Positions 49,611 through 61,364 of a stretch of DNA of 64,000 nucleotides are shown here, one piece after another. The translations under genes were made by a program, and so were the position numbers. The notes under the pieces are model-generated. The model made no database searches and was not told the origin of the DNA. It saw only the letters and a list, made by a program, of their open reading frames with translations. Source of the DNA: Dryococelus australis (taxonomy: Eukaryota; Arthropoda; Insecta; Phasmatodea; Phasmatidae); contig CM056993.1 in NCBI GenBank assembly GCA_029891345.1, forward strand, positions 230,917,265 through 230,981,264, written 5' to 3'. Each line of letters opens with the position of its first letter. The stretch's first letter is position 1.

Positions 49611-51500
49611 CTAGTGTCTTGAAAGTTTGACTTTGCCAAGTGCGTATATACTTGTCCTTACATCCGTCATGTCTTTGAAACCACCCTTTCTTCTTAAATG
49701 ACCGAAAAGAAGCTTGATATCATCACTTTTCACGTTTCGGTTCAAGATAAAATGAAAGACTACTGATATTAAATACTGTATGAATATCACAGTTGACAGA
49801 GTTGTAACAACTAGAGCATCATAAGTTTCTTTACTTATTTTGTTGTGTTTGCCAGTTGATTTCTGATTATTTGCCATGTATGACAAAACTTCATCTATCA
49901 TCTAAGAGAGTCTATCATCATCACATGTGGTGAACACTCTTTTATCAGTATTCTTGGACAAATATGCCTCCTTTGTATTACACACAACATGTATATCATG
50001 CCATTTCCTGATGTTTTCCAAAGATTAAATTGTTACAATGAATCTTTCATTATATTGGATTAATTCACGGGCGACGTAGGTCGGTTTTTTATTGCAGCCG
50101 TGACAGGTAACGGAAACGGATTTTTGGCTCGTTTCAGATTAATTTTTTTCGATGTTTGAAGGATAAATAACTTTTCTCTTCAGAGAGCGAACAGGTTGCA
50201 CTACGGCATGTTTCTGTGCCTCATATAGTTTCTTATGCTGTTTGCTAAATATCATTTTCCCATTTTGAAAAAGGCCTTCACAAGAAATTGAGAACGAATA
50301 TTCTTCAACAGATGTCCTGAATCATAACTTAAGAAGATAACTATGTGCTCACTAATAGGATGCGGTATTTCAGGGATTATTTGCCCATGAAACAATTCCT
50401 TCATCATGGTTACATTGACAGACGAGTTATCTGTGACAATCCGCAAAATTTTGAGACATGTCTCATTTAACTCTGCAATAACTTTCTTGGTTAATGCACA
50501 TAACTAAGGACCTATTAATTGTCGTGTGAAATAGAATGCCACAGGAATTCGTAGAGTGGTAGAGAGGCCACGAAACAGAAAACATTAAAGTCTATTAGCT
50601 ACTTTGTCACTTACACCAAGTTTCTCTATTTCTGCCTCTGTATAACCAAGGAATTGATCGAGGTTACGATCATGCATTACTTTTACCTGTATTGACATCT
50701 CATCGACTAGCAGAGATCCTAACTTTTCTTATACCTGATGCAAATTACTGGCCTCATAAATAATGCGTTGTTTGATAAGGGAGGGTATACCTGTTTCACC
50801 ACTGACACAACCAAGATAACATTTCAAGGTTTTCTTATAAGGAACTTTCAAAAAAGTTAATAGACCTGACGAAACGGTATCCAGCTGCGGTTTCCCTGTG
50901 CCAAAGGACAACATTTTGACAGTTGTTTCTCCATTAACTACAAGATGTTATCCACAGCTATCAATTTGTTCTAACAAGAAAAATGTTTTTAGTTAATCAT
51001 TCGCACCATCATCATTAATTCTTTCTACTTTCTCCCCCAGTTCAGTCTTTTTATTACTGTTACCCTTTTTGAGTTCTCTGATTTTTTCCCTCAATATATT
51101 GACCGTTTGAGTTAGTCGGTCATGGGACTATTTCATAATTTTGTACTTGCGTTTCACAACAATGAATTAATTTACGTATGAAGACAAAGTTGACTTCTGG
51201 ATACCTACTTCTTTCAGTGCAGCACTAGCGTCATTTGAATCGTCCAAACCCTCATTATCACAGTATGTACGCGCTCGTTTTCTCTCAGTTGGTGGAGAAA
51301 TCTCAGATCTACGTATTGGATTTGTTCTGGGTTTCGAATTAATTCGTTTATGTTGAAGATAGTCAGGAAATATTGATGGTACTATATTGGGCAGTAACCT
51401 TTTAGAAGTAGTACTAATTTTAAAATCAGTTTCTGTAAAGTGTAAACTACACACTCGAGAGCTGCAAGTTGGTGACCATAGAGTTCCAACTGTCTTACCC
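49611..51500 (-). pseudogene. THAP/P-element-like transposase (decayed)
   Basis: Minus-strand fragments line up in the order of a P-element-type transposase. From 51454: CSLHFTETDFKI, the C-terminal half of a THAP zinc finger, then LLPNIVPSIFP (the AVPTIF-like THAP end). Near 50914-50729: LKCYLGCVSGETGIPSLIKQ. Near 50690: GSLLVDEMSIQ, first catalytic Asp. At 50446-50252: RIVTDNSSVNVTMMKEL, second Asp, then FLSYDSGHLLKNIRSQF, the conserved D-x2-H-L-x-K-x2-R stretch. At 49901-49611: SKETYDALVVTT and SDDIKLLFGHLRRKGG, the late region with the acidic residue before the FG-x-L-R segment. About seven stops or frameshifts separate them. The THAP N-terminal CCCH start is worn. The intact enzyme moves P-like elements by cut and paste. 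Confidence 0.85.
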
Positions 51501-52029
51501 TGCCTTGAAATAGATATTCATCATTTCTCTAAGTGCTAATTGCGATGGAAAAGCATGGAGAGTAATTTTTTTATGTGTCGATGTATCAGAGGTACACTTT
51601 GGTACGCAACAGTAAAACATTTAAATTGGCGAGAATCATTTTTTCCTTATAACAAACATTTTAATCACATATCAATGTTCTTCAGGCGCCAAACGTTTAC
51701 TATTAATATGTTTTTAAAATATACCTCGTTGATAATTTCCTCACTTATACCTTTGTGCATTATTTTCATATAATAATATACAATAAATGACGTCTCAAAT
51801 ACAGCGCACAAAGCCAAACAATCAAAAGATTTGTTAACATGCGATACATAGTATAGTGCCACTTAAGAATGAACAGCACAAAAGAAAGACATCTAGCGGG
51901 CAACAGGTTAAACACTCAGGCACGGATTTTCATGCTGAAAAACGCGTCTCTTTTCCGGCCTGTACTAATAGCGTAGGCAACGACCTTACATATAGCGGAA
52001 GAATACAAAATGAGAAGAAAGTAGGTCCT
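51501..52029. other. No gene recognised
   Basis: AT-rich. It probably includes the 5' untranslated end of the P-like element, but no terminal inverted repeats were identified. Confidence 0.4.
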
Positions 52030-52275
52030 AAGCTGAGGCAGGGGTCGAGGTGGTGTAAGGGTTTGACTACTCATCTCCCACCTGAGCAAATTGAATTCGA
52101 TTCCCGGCGCGGTCGCTCCTGGATTTTAGCATTTGTGAATCGTGCCGGACGATGCCACTGGTCGGCGGGTTTTCTCAAGGATCTTTTTTTTCCTCCGCCC
52201 TTACATTCCGGCGCTTCACTATCATCGGCTCTCAAGTCCTCGACCTTCACCCTAAGCGGGGTTATCAAAAGTGCA
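52030..52275 (+). mobile_element. tRNA-derived SINE, family 1
   Basis: The head has ggtggtgtaagg (A-box region) and attcgattccc (B box). The body gtcgctcctggattttagca, cggacgatgcc, gggttttctcaagga and catcggctctcaagtcctcg matches the copy at 46169-46427 in reverse. No clean target duplication was seen. The open frame 51856-52299 runs through it and is not a gene. Confidence 0.85.
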
Positions 52276-52545
52276 CAACTAACCGTGTACAGTCCATAGC
52301 CACGTGATTTGAAGCGCTCAGTGAACATAGCCACGAAGGTCGCCAGATCGTCAACATTATAAATGATGTTTCGAACTCCGTACTGGAAACTTATGAGAAT
52401 TGTATGGGGACCGAGAAGATAACGTTTTGTATGGGAAACAGAATCCAGTAAACTTATCCTGATACAAGTAACAATTTGTTTAATTTAGCTGTTCCCTTGC
52501 CTCCTGTATCTGTTAGGCGAAAGCTTACTGTAGTGGTGGACATGT

Positions 52546-52785
52546 GTGGGCAGCTCTGAACATCGGGGTCTCTAAAGCCTCTGAGGGTGAAGCAGGGGGA
52601 TACGGATCAGCGCCGGAATGCAAGGACGGGAAAATAGGAGATCCCCGAGAAAACCAGCCAATCAACGGCATCGTCCGGCACGATTCCCACATGCGAATTT
52701 CGAGAATTGGCTCCACTGAGAATTCAACCCGGTCCGCCTTGGCGGAAGCGAGATCTCTATCCTCCACGCATCGCGGCCCCCCAGT
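52546..52785 (-). mobile_element. tRNA-derived SINE, family 1
   Basis: Minus orientation: head complementary to catcgcggccccc, B-box region complementary to attcaacccgg, body with cgtccggcacgattcccaca and ctctgagggtgaagc on the plus strand. It is the closest relative of the copies at 46.2 and 57.4 kb. Confidence 0.85.
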
Positions 52786-55700
52786 AATGAAGTGAAATAC
52801 AATTTCAGTAGAGAACTGTTTCCAGTAGCTTAACTGCCCGCTCTTTTTTTTTTTTAATAGGTTTGTATTTCCTGCAGTTTTTTTTTGGTATTGCTAACTT
52901 TGTCACCAATTTCTCTGAAATATATCGTACCTATGAAACAGATTCACTCGGTCGGACAAACATCATGTCACAAGATGCGTGCCGAATTTTTTGTGTCACA
53001 GCCAGAACTCATGAAAACAGATTATTCTCTCACGCTAAGACGTCCGCGTAAATATGACGTTTTGTGTGGCCTCAATAAAAATGTCGAGTGTAGTTAAACC
53101 TCATTTTTTGACTAATATTCACTGGCACATCTTTCAAAAATTGTGTTCCTAAACAAAGAATTATACAGAAACTATTTATGTGTTAATATCCATCTACATG
53201 ACGTACGTGTTTGAAAAAGCACACATTATAATGTTTTAAAAAATAGTTATGTATCGAAACGTAATAAGAGAAAGGAAAATGGGAGGGGGGGGGATGACGA
53301 AGTACATGATTTGCGAATTAGATCACACTGAGTACTAACAGATAACGAACATTCGCCAGGTTAAGTTGTTTCTAATAGTACCCACATAATATTAGAAACA
53401 CACATATTACAAAACGTTATATATATACACACACACATGCGTGTGTGTGAGGTAATTGATAGTTTGGTTTAGCACTGAAGCCAAACGCGATAGGCAAGTT
53501 CATACAGAACATCTCTGTTCTCTGTAATTTTTGTTCCAGCCTGCACATGCATCTGGCATATTCTCATGCTACAGGTGTAAGACTGGCCCGAGGACGAGTG
53601 ATATTTATTCTGATCAGTGTGTGTTTCTCACCCAATTCCTCCCCCCACCCTTCCGAAGAATGTGAACTTTCCTTTTATGATCTTTGGACCATGATTTATT
53701 TATCAAAATGGATGTCAATTTAAAGTTTTGGATTTTTTTATACATCATCGACCATTCGATTGATTTGAAGCATAATATGCGTGTTGACAGTACGCATTGC
53801 CAACATTAAACCCATAATCATACTCTCTCATTGTTCGGCCGTGTTTAAAGTTAACATCGCCTGAATAATAAAGGCATTAATTAAGATATCGCGTTTTGCC
53901 CAACTTATAATAATGGCTGACGAAACGTTCCTTTCTTTTCTGCAATGTTTTGTTTTTATTTTGTTTCTGATAATTTGAACCAATGTGCGCAAAGGGCTCC
54001 AGCATTCTACATATTTTTACACCAACATGATTAATGAAGTTAATAACAGCGGTTCCGGGAAATTAATCGATAAAATTTAAGTACAAAAAGTCACCGAATT
54101 TCACCATGTGTGTTTAAAACCAGTGAGTTTTTACTATTTTGGTTTCATTGTCCGTTCAGCTAATGGTTTTTCTGGCCTACTTTTAGAAGGGGATTTATGT
54201 ACGCGATCACATTAATTAGTGTGTGTTTAAGTGTATGTATGTAAGCGATACGAGGGTCATTGAATGTACAATACTTGTTAAAGGTATTCTGTAGCGTCAT
54301 GTGCTAGTTTCTCTTGCTGAATGTTCGAAAGCCTGTATACATCATAACGGTTGCCCGCCCACAGCTATGGTTTCTCAGGTGTGTTAACATGTTTATACAC
54401 TTCCGTAGCTTGCCTCAACACCTAATTTGTCACCCAGCCAACATCTGTGGGCTCAAATAAGGCGCCAAATTCCTCCATGTCGAAATGTTCATGATTAGAA
54501 GCACAATTTGCAGCAACTATGGGTGAATATGCCGCATGAAAGCATAATGCTTTTGCTTGATACATACCCGATCGTATCGTGGAATGCACCCAGTATGAAG
54601 TTGTCGCCATAATGTGACGTCACCCGACCGTCGTATTGGATCCAGATGACCTTCACCATGACTACTATCCCGTGTCCTTGACCCTGTACCTGTGACCTTA
54701 ATTAACCTTGTTCCCCAAAAATTCAAAAATATATTATAATCTTTTCAAAAACGTTTTAGAATAAGAAAAACAAAGGAAATAAAAAAAAACATTTGAAGAC
54801 TTACATGCAAGAAGTACGGGATTCGACGCTGATTAGGCTCATTACACGAAGACCAACAGACGACTCATCCCACCCCCTTCCCCCCTTTTCCTAATAGTCT
54901 TCATTGACTGATTACTCTCCTCGGTTCGACTCACCTCAAGCACCTCTCCCCTCTCTCCGAACATTTTTGTTAGCTCTCCTTGACCCTCTTCCCCCACTCC
55001 AATCACGGCCAATTTGTATTAGCAGCTTAATTGTCCACATTTACCCTCTCCACCCATAAAACATTTTATTGGGTTTACATCAAACACCACCATCTGTGCT
55101 CGAATACGAGCAGGCCTCCACTATGAGCACCATTCTTTCCCATTCGTCATTGAGAATTTGAACTTTGTACCGTGCTTCCCAATTGGCCATTTCATGACTG
55201 CAACTTTGAACAGAACGATGCATCTCCACCCGCATTGCTGTTTGTCCGGACTATGAGAAGGGAGGGGAAGAGCACATCTACAAAGGCTACCTGTGTAGGG
55301 ATACAAAGAAAACTGTTCCCAAAATCTGACATATACGGTAAACATGCATGCCCCTTCACCTTTTTGCCTGAAGAGCATACTACGTGCAAATCTAGTGCTT
55401 ATCCCCTATGACCATCTTGCCTTTTTTACAGCATAGTTTCTTGAGGCTACTGGTAAGTCATCATTTCGCTTCTGATGCTAATTTTGTTGAGGAAACCTAA
55501 CATACATTCTTTTTCTTAAACCTTAAAAACGAGAACTGGTCAAACCGTGGTTAGGTACAGCATGCCTAGGAGGAATCGTAAAGTATAAACAAGCTTCTCT
55601 GACAATGTATTATTTGTAAAATTAGTCTATAGGTACAACGTTAAATTAGGCAGCAAGAACCCTTTGCAGTTAATTAGTTTCCATTCAGTATTCCCGCGGC

Positions 55701-56575
55701 TGACACAACTAAGAAGCGAGTGGCTTGTCAGCTGCTGGTGGACATGGTGGTAGAGATGCTGACACTTTGTTAGAGACGCGGCGAGGTCGAGTGTGGAGGC
55801 CACATGCGCCCAGCTTAGACGCCGAGGAGGAGTATATCGGTTACGCGAGGGATCTTGGTAGTTCTCTCCTGCATTATTATTCAATGTATTGTCTTTTGTA
55901 TTTTCCAAAGTTTTTTTTTGGTTCAGGCATGTGATCCATAGAAGAAAAATCATTATTGGTGAGTGACGGATCGATTCCGGTGAGACGAGCTTTTGTTTTG
56001 CACAAACAGTAATGGTTTCATCGCTGTAAGCTCGTATGTTTTGGTTTCAGAGTCGTACACCCCGTGTTTCTGAATTCTCATATGTGTGTTAATTTATGCA
56101 TTTGGGTTAGTAATATCATAAAAAATAACATATAGGCGTATCGATCAAACATATGCCTATCCCAGCCAGGTCTTGTGTGTGCACAAGACGTTCAATGATA
56201 TTCTCCTTCATGTTAATAGTTGGATTCCCTTTACAAGTGGGACACAGCCAGGCCCTTCGTCCTAGAATTGGAGTCACAAGCCAATCGAAATTTTTCACAT
56301 AGGATAGAAAAAATGTTCTAATGTTAGGACTCGCCCACCATTTCATATGCATATTTGCATTATTTTACATTTGTATATAAGAATACATGTGTGTAAGCGT
56401 GCTTGTAGAATTTCTCCTGGTCATTCAGTGTAGAGCTGTCCTATCGCCAGTTCCCCTGTGATCGCATTTGAGACACTCCAGCTCGTACGTCGTATCTATT
56501 TCCTTTGGTGAGCTAAGAATGCTATACCTCTAATGCATCTTTTTTCACAAACGCCAGAAACTCCCAAAGTATAGA
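52786..56575. other. No gene recognised
   Basis: There are frames of 60-108 codons on both strands, none with a recognisable domain. Noted details: a short CA run near 53430, C-rich tracts at 53638-53652 and 54868-54900, and several tgacctt motifs at 54646-54705 that are the complement of the aaggtca motifs in the 61-kb array. Confidence 0.4.
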
Positions 56576-56577
56576 TA

Positions 56578-56712
56578 ACGGGCGCGCGGAGCGTAGTGGT
56601 TAGACTGCTCGCCTCCCATTACGCGGCGTCGTGCCTGACCGCAGCGTTCAGCGGGCAGGTCAAACCCTCGTTTCGTCCCACAGAGCCAGGTTCGATACCT
56701 AATACCATTCCT
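56578..56712 (+). mobile_element. tRNA-derived SINE head, family 2
   Basis: A tRNA-like head with A box gcgtagtggttaga and B box ggttcgatacc about 90 bases apart, longer than a normal tRNA interval. It is therefore a SINE or tRNA pseudogene rather than a functional tRNA. Borders are approximate. Confidence 0.55.
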
Positions 56713-57332
56713 AGTTTTTGTAAACATTACTCTTACCACCTTAACATCATTCGTAAAAATAATACCTTTTTAAATACGGTACGCGTTTATTGAAAACATA
56801 TATACGAATGTTTGGTAGGTGATGTCATGGTGTATCCAGCTTCGATCCACGTCTGTTCCACTGTGATTCTGCCCAGTAAAGATGGTTTTATTTTGCTCTT
56901 TTATCATCTGCATCGCCCTTCTGAATTTTATAGTAGGTAGGAGTATTGTTAAAAATAAAAAATAACCAGCTCTTAAAGACGAACATGTAAGAATAAAAAT
57001 TTCATTGCTCAGTCTCCTATATGAGTGAGTCCATAGTTAATTAATTGCACTATACAACACAAAAAGTTATCTCGCACGAAATTTGGAGATACGCAGTGGC
57101 TTGTGCCCTGGCAGGCTTGATCCCTGGATTTTCACGCTTGCATTCCATTTTCAATACTCTTGCCATTTTCAAGTCAAAATATCTCTCAATTCAGCACATA
57201 TGTGGCCTCCTCTGGAAAAAATTTCAATGTGATGCTTACCATGATATTTAAAAAAATTTGATACTGCCTTGATATCATCATACGACGAAATAATATAAGT
57301 GTTAAAGAAAATTGGTTTTTGTAAAAACATTA
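56713..57332. other. No gene recognised
   Basis: Short frame at 57045-57251 without motif. Confidence 0.4.
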
Positions 57333-57346
57333 TGCACCCTCGGTGA

Positions 57347-57608
57347 GTGAGTGAGTCAAGAGATTTGGGCGGCTCCTAACATCGAGGTATTGAGAGCTGA
57401 TGATGGTGAAGCCAGATTAGAATGGGGCAGTGCTTGAAAGAAAGGACGCGGGAAACGGGAGAACCCCGAGAAAACCCGCCGTCCAGAGGCATCTTCCGGT
57501 GCGATTCACACATGCGAGGATCCGGGAGCGGCCCTGCAGGGAATAGAACCCAGTTTATCTACGTGAGGTGGAGGTGACTAGTCTAGTCACTGCACCACCA
57601 CAGCCTCT
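57347..57608 (-). mobile_element. tRNA-derived SINE, family 1, with imperfect target duplication
   Basis: Minus orientation. On the plus strand it starts with a gtgagtgagtga tail, then gagatttgggcggc, tcgaggtattgagagc, gaaaacccgcc, gcgaggatccgggagcggcc and the B-box complement gggaatagaaccc. Flanks tgcaccctcggtga (57333-57346) and tgcatcatcggtga (57609-57622) agree at 12 of 14 positions, an old target duplication. Confidence 0.88.
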
Positions 57609-57696
57609 TGCATCATCGGTGAAATGTCTGGAGTGAAGGAGAAATGTGTTAAAAAAAAAACGCAACAAATAAAGGCAAGGCCTTTGAATCAGCAAA

Positions 57697-57820
57697 GGGT
57701 CCGCGGTTGGCGCAGTAGCTAGAACACTCACCAAGGCAAATCGTGTTACATCCCCAACGGAGATTTTCGCACGTGGAAATAATTCTGTTGTTTTCTCGTG
57801 AAACTCAGGTTTCCCCCGCC
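57697..57820 (+). mobile_element. tRNA-derived SINE head, family 3
   Basis: The sequence ggttggcgcagtagctagaa is A-box-like and gtgttacatcccc is a worn B box, followed by a body with tcgcacgtggaaataattct. The end of the body runs into the 25-bp repeats described next. Confidence 0.6.
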
Positions 57821-58030
57821 CTGCCAGTGCTTATCTCACACCGCCCTGGCAATGCTTACCTCACCCCGCCCTGGCAGTGCTTACCTCACCCCATCCTGGC
57901 AATGCTCGCCTCACCCCGCCCTAGCAATGCTTACCCCACCACGCCCTGAGAATGCTTACCTCACCCCACCCTTGCAATGCTTACCTCACCACGCTATGGA
58001 AATACTTACCTCACCCCGCTATGGCAACAC
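57820..58030 (+). repeat. 25-bp minisatellite, about eight units
   Basis: Units of the form ccccgccctggcaatgcttacctca follow each other with point changes from about 57822 to 58030. Because 25 is not a multiple of three, the array creates similar frames in all three phases. The 57743-58188 frames are therefore not genes. It directly follows a SINE body. Confidence 0.92.
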
Positions 58031-58689
58031 GGGAATGTCGTTTGGCTCCAGCACCCCTCCAGAACCCCCCCCCCCTTCCGGTTCTTCAGTCATTCATTTC
58101 GCATCTGAAGAGGCAGCAACTAGCAACTGCTGCAAACGCAGTGAAACCCATCAGTCATCCAATATATACTAAAGGAGAATTTAAATGAAATCAAACTAAT
58201 AAAGAATTAGGAAAACACCGAGAAAACCCTGTTCACATGAACCTCAGAAAAATTGGCAGTTACCATAAAGGAAACTAGTGTGTTTACAGTCAGGATAAAA
58301 TAATTTCACGAAACTTTGGTAAATGTGCCTATTTTACGCATTGTCCCCCTAAAATCACGTAATTAAAAAACATATATTTAATTTTAGCCCAACTACACTC
58401 TAAATTTGAATAATTAGAAACCGTTGATTCGCAGTGGAATTAAAGTACTCTAATAAGTGAAAATGGCTCCAGTTAGAATCAGTGGATAACCACTGATAGT
58501 TTCAGTGAAAGAGTTTCACTGATTGAATCAGTGACGTGAAAAGATTTCACGGGTTGAATACGTGACGACGACTACAGTGGAGAATTAAATATTGCTTTTA
58601 TTGAATGTAGAAAATGTTTACGTGAAATAAACGTATTTTCGATAATTTACTATTTATTTTGTGTAGTTCACCGTAATTTGAAGAAGTAA

Positions 58690-58790
58690 AGAAACTTCGC
58701 AGTGGACCGGGATTCAACTCACATTTTGATTCTAGTCCGTTGACCTGCCATCCGAGCTACCACGGCAAGCTAACGTTCGTTAAGGAAAAT
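58690..58790 (-). mobile_element. tRNA-like SINE head inserted in the left arm
   Basis: On the minus strand: GGTAGCTCGGATGGCAGG (A-box region) and GAGTTGAATCCCGG (B-box region) about 35 bases apart. This could be a SINE head or tRNA pseudogene. Its presence helps explain why the left arm is longer than the right. Confidence 0.55.
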
Positions 58791-59104
58791 ATAGGTGTTA
58801 TAGTATCGCTGCGAAAACGTGTAGTTTGTAATTGTATGCTCTTACTTTTCGTTTTTGGTTTGAGTGGTACCGTTAGAATTGTTAAAACGAATAGTAGGCC
58901 TATATATGAGTGCACTCGCCTCACCACATTATATGCAGTTTAAACCATCAAAGAGAGCGCTGTGACGATTGCATGGAAACGGATTGAGAGGTTGTGTCTT
59001 CATATTACCTCGAAGAATGGCTTTTTGAAAGAGACAACACATTTTAGAAAGTATTTTGTATTAGTTTTATTAATTTATTCGTTGTTACTTCACTTGATAC
59101 ACAT

Positions 59105-59180
59105 TGTTTAACGGCCATTTTTAAACGTTGTCCAGCGGCCATTTTTAAACGTTGTTCAGCTGCCATATTTTTACGTAGTT
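59105..59180 (+). repeat. 24-bp tandem repeat, three units
   Basis: The unit cggccatttttaaacgttgt plus ccag is repeated twice, and a third, worn copy (ctgccatatttttacgtagt) follows. Confidence 0.75.
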
Positions 59181-59261
59181 TCACTAATAAGTGATACATC
59201 AATATAAAATTATTAGATACGTAGCAAGCTGCTCAGATGTTTCACTGGTCCATCAGTCAAA

Positions 59262-59640
59262 AAATATAAGTAATACGGAATTGTCGATGCTGGTGCAGCA
59301 GCCAGGAGCCAGGAGTCCGCTCCAGCTCTCGAGGGGCAAGGCCGCCATGTCGGAATTTTTTTCTTCCAAAAAACGCTAGTTTTAACCTAAAATTGCACGT
59401 TTTAGCCCAAATATGACTTAAAAGTTCCCTTTTCCCCCTAAAAAGTTCTTGTTTTTCCCATTTGAAAAAAAGGGCCTCCCAGAAAAGTCCATTTTCAGAT
59501 ATTTTCTCTAACAGGGATCAGTGGCCCGGCTTGTTCTTGGGGTCAGGAGAGCACGATTTTGGACTTTTGAACTTTAATCCCCAAATTTAAAAAATATTTT
59601 TTTTACAATTTAAATATATTTTTATAATTAAAATATTTAA
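59262..59640 (+). repeat. Left inner inverted repeat
   Basis: Pairs with 61795-62175. Shared blocks (left orientation) include gctggtgcagSagccaggagcc, ggccgccatgt, tcagatattttctctaacag, ggatcagYgg, cttgttcttggggtcaggag and cttttgaactttaat. Confidence 0.92.
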
Positions 59641-59743
59641 AGGCATCAGTAACAAGTCTGTTATAGGGTGTGCCTAAATTCCCATTACACAATGTAAGGG
59701 CATGTGATGGGGACCAAGACGGATATGTTTTGCATAGGAACTT

Positions 59744-60028
59744 ATGTGCGGAAACATACAGTTTCCCCGCGCCAAACAAAACACCACCACAGCACATGTT
59801 GCTAATGTGTTGGTGCTGTTTCTCATGGATGATATGAACTTGCGGCATGCGTATGACGACCATCTCAATAGGGATATAAAGTTTGCAAAATTTAAATATA
59901 TGTGTTCCTTGTGCTGGAAAAACAAGTGCGGATTTTTAGTCTGCTACATAATGGAAGGTACAGGCGTGGGTTCGATCAGTTCATCGCTGTCTGCCGGCAG
60001 GGTTCGTCTACTGGGAACCAGTAAGTGA
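59744..60028 (+). CDS. Uncertain small ORF inside the inverted-repeat element
   Basis: A 94-codon frame directly after the left inner repeat, with MCSLCWKNKC (two cysteine pairs) in the middle. It overlaps the start of the next frame by a few bases. It is not recognised and could be chance. It is listed because it lies in the only coding-looking part of the element. Confidence 0.2.
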   Translation: MCGNIQFPRAKQNTTTAHVANVLVLFLMDDMNLRHAYDDHLNRDIKFAKFKYMCSLCWKNKCGFLVCYIMEGTGVGSISSSLSAGRVRLLGTSK

Positions 60029-60566
60029 TGTCATTAATACCTCCTGCGACATCGATGGGTACCGTTTCCGTAGACGTTTATGACGCCGCAGTTAATGCTA
60101 AAGATGAAATGAGTGAAGTACAGTCAGTTTGTGAGGAAGGTACACATGCAAGATGTTCGTGTGACGTCGAAAAACTTCAAAATAAACGACCATCAGCTCT
60201 AAATACTGACGGGCATTCAACTCCAGCTACAAAGAAAAGTAAACTTGTTATTGAGGGTGAAGTAGGAAGTGAAGTTGATCATAAAGACAGCATTAATGAT
60301 GACTATGATGACAGTGATAATGTTGAAGACGATGATGATTCTCTCGACGTTCCCACATATTTCCACAGTGAGTTTTCTTCGACAAGTGATGCGAAGAAGA
60401 CAGAATATTCTGCGAATAATTTCTATATGTTTACTGAAGACCCCAAAAAACTTGTTTATTGACTGGAATATTTGCTTGACTTTCATAAACACTGGGCTTT
60501 CTCGAACATGAAAGAGGTGGTTTCGATCTTTGAAGAACTTAAGGACCTGGGTTATATCAGCTGATG
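60025..60566 (+). pseudogene. Unrecognised acidic protein gene of the inverted-repeat element
   Basis: The first 145 codons are open. After a Lys/Arg-bearing stretch (NKRPS, TKKSKL, possible nuclear signals) comes a very acidic run (DDYDDSDNVEDDDDSLDVP), then YFHSEFSS and NFYMFTEDPKKLVY. A TGA at 60460-60462 interrupts, but the same frame continues for 34 codons with protein-like sequence (LEYLLDFHKHWAFSNMKEVV, FEELKDLGYIS) to a TGA at about 60564. The continuation across the stop suggests a once longer, real gene. I do not recognise the family. It has no DDE or HUH motif that I can see. A polyadenylation-like aataat/aataaa cluster follows at 60604-60625. Confidence 0.5.
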
Positions 60567-60869
60567 TGATGAACTGCTTTCTTCTGAAAATATCTTTACA
60601 AAATAATAATAATAAATTACTATAAAAATAGATTTTTCTTTATTTTAGCATGTTGTATCCTCCTGTTGGCCTTTAAGTTTGTAGTAACAACTATATGTAT
60701 CTAGAAGATTTAATAAATTAAGTATGTAGTCAAAGTAATGCATCATGCGTGTAGCCATACAATTGAATGCGGATTTAAAAAAAAAAATAGGATGTATAAT
60801 GGTATGTATTTTATGTCTCTTATTATAAGTACTGACTATTCGCTTGACAGTGAAATCGAGACGTTACCG

Positions 60870-61350
60870 TAGTAGTCAGTAATATAATATGCTTGTTGAA
60901 TTTTATGTATTTGCTCTGTAGTTTTTTTGTTTTCAAGGTCATTCAAGGTTGTGGGGTCAAGGTAATGGTCACCTGCAGCTATTATGGTGGTAGTAGTTGG
61001 TTATGTATTATGCTTGTTGACTTTTAGGTATTTTTCTGGAGTTTTTGTCTTGTTTTCAAGGTCAATCAAGGTTATGGGGTCAAGGTTGAACTAGTCTGTA
61101 TCTAATATCGCGATAATAGTCTGTTATGTATTATACTGGTTGAATTTTATGTACTTTTTCTGTAGTTTTTAATTTCAAGGTCAATCAAGCTCATGGGGTC
61201 AAGGTCGACATTGTCTGCATCTAACATGTTGGTAGTAGTCTGTAATGTATTAACCTTGATGACTTTTGTGGATTTTTCTCGAGTTTTGGTTTTCAAGGTC
61301 AATCAAGATCCTGGGGTCAAGGTCAACCAAGGTCATGGGGTCAGTGTCAT
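60870..61350 (+). repeat. 121-bp tandem repeat with TCAAGGTCA motifs, four units
   Basis: The phrase tatgcttgttgaattttatgt and its variants start units at about 60889, 61010, 61131 and 61251 (spacing 121, 121, 120). Every unit contains an exact TCAAGGTCA (60933, 61056, 61175, 61293) followed by tcaag..catggggtcaaggt. A fifth exact copy lies at 61317. The motif is the known extended half-site of FTZ-F1/ERR-type nuclear receptors; binding here is inference. Confidence 0.85.
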
Positions 61351-61364
61351 TGTCATTCACTTCC

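Noticed and set aside
51856-52334. Open frames of 147 codons (plus) and 87 codons (minus)
   Set aside because: Both coincide with a family-1 SINE.
56578-56712. A functional tRNA gene
   Set aside because: A- and B-box-like motifs are present, but the interval between them is too long and no cloverleaf closes; it is a SINE head or pseudogene.
57743-58188. Three overlapping plus-strand frames with a repeated proline/leucine pattern
   Set aside because: They are translations of a 25-bp minisatellite in different phases.
58690-58790. A functional tRNA gene on the minus strand
   Set aside because: The box motifs are recognisable but the acceptor stem does not pair and the B box departs from consensus.
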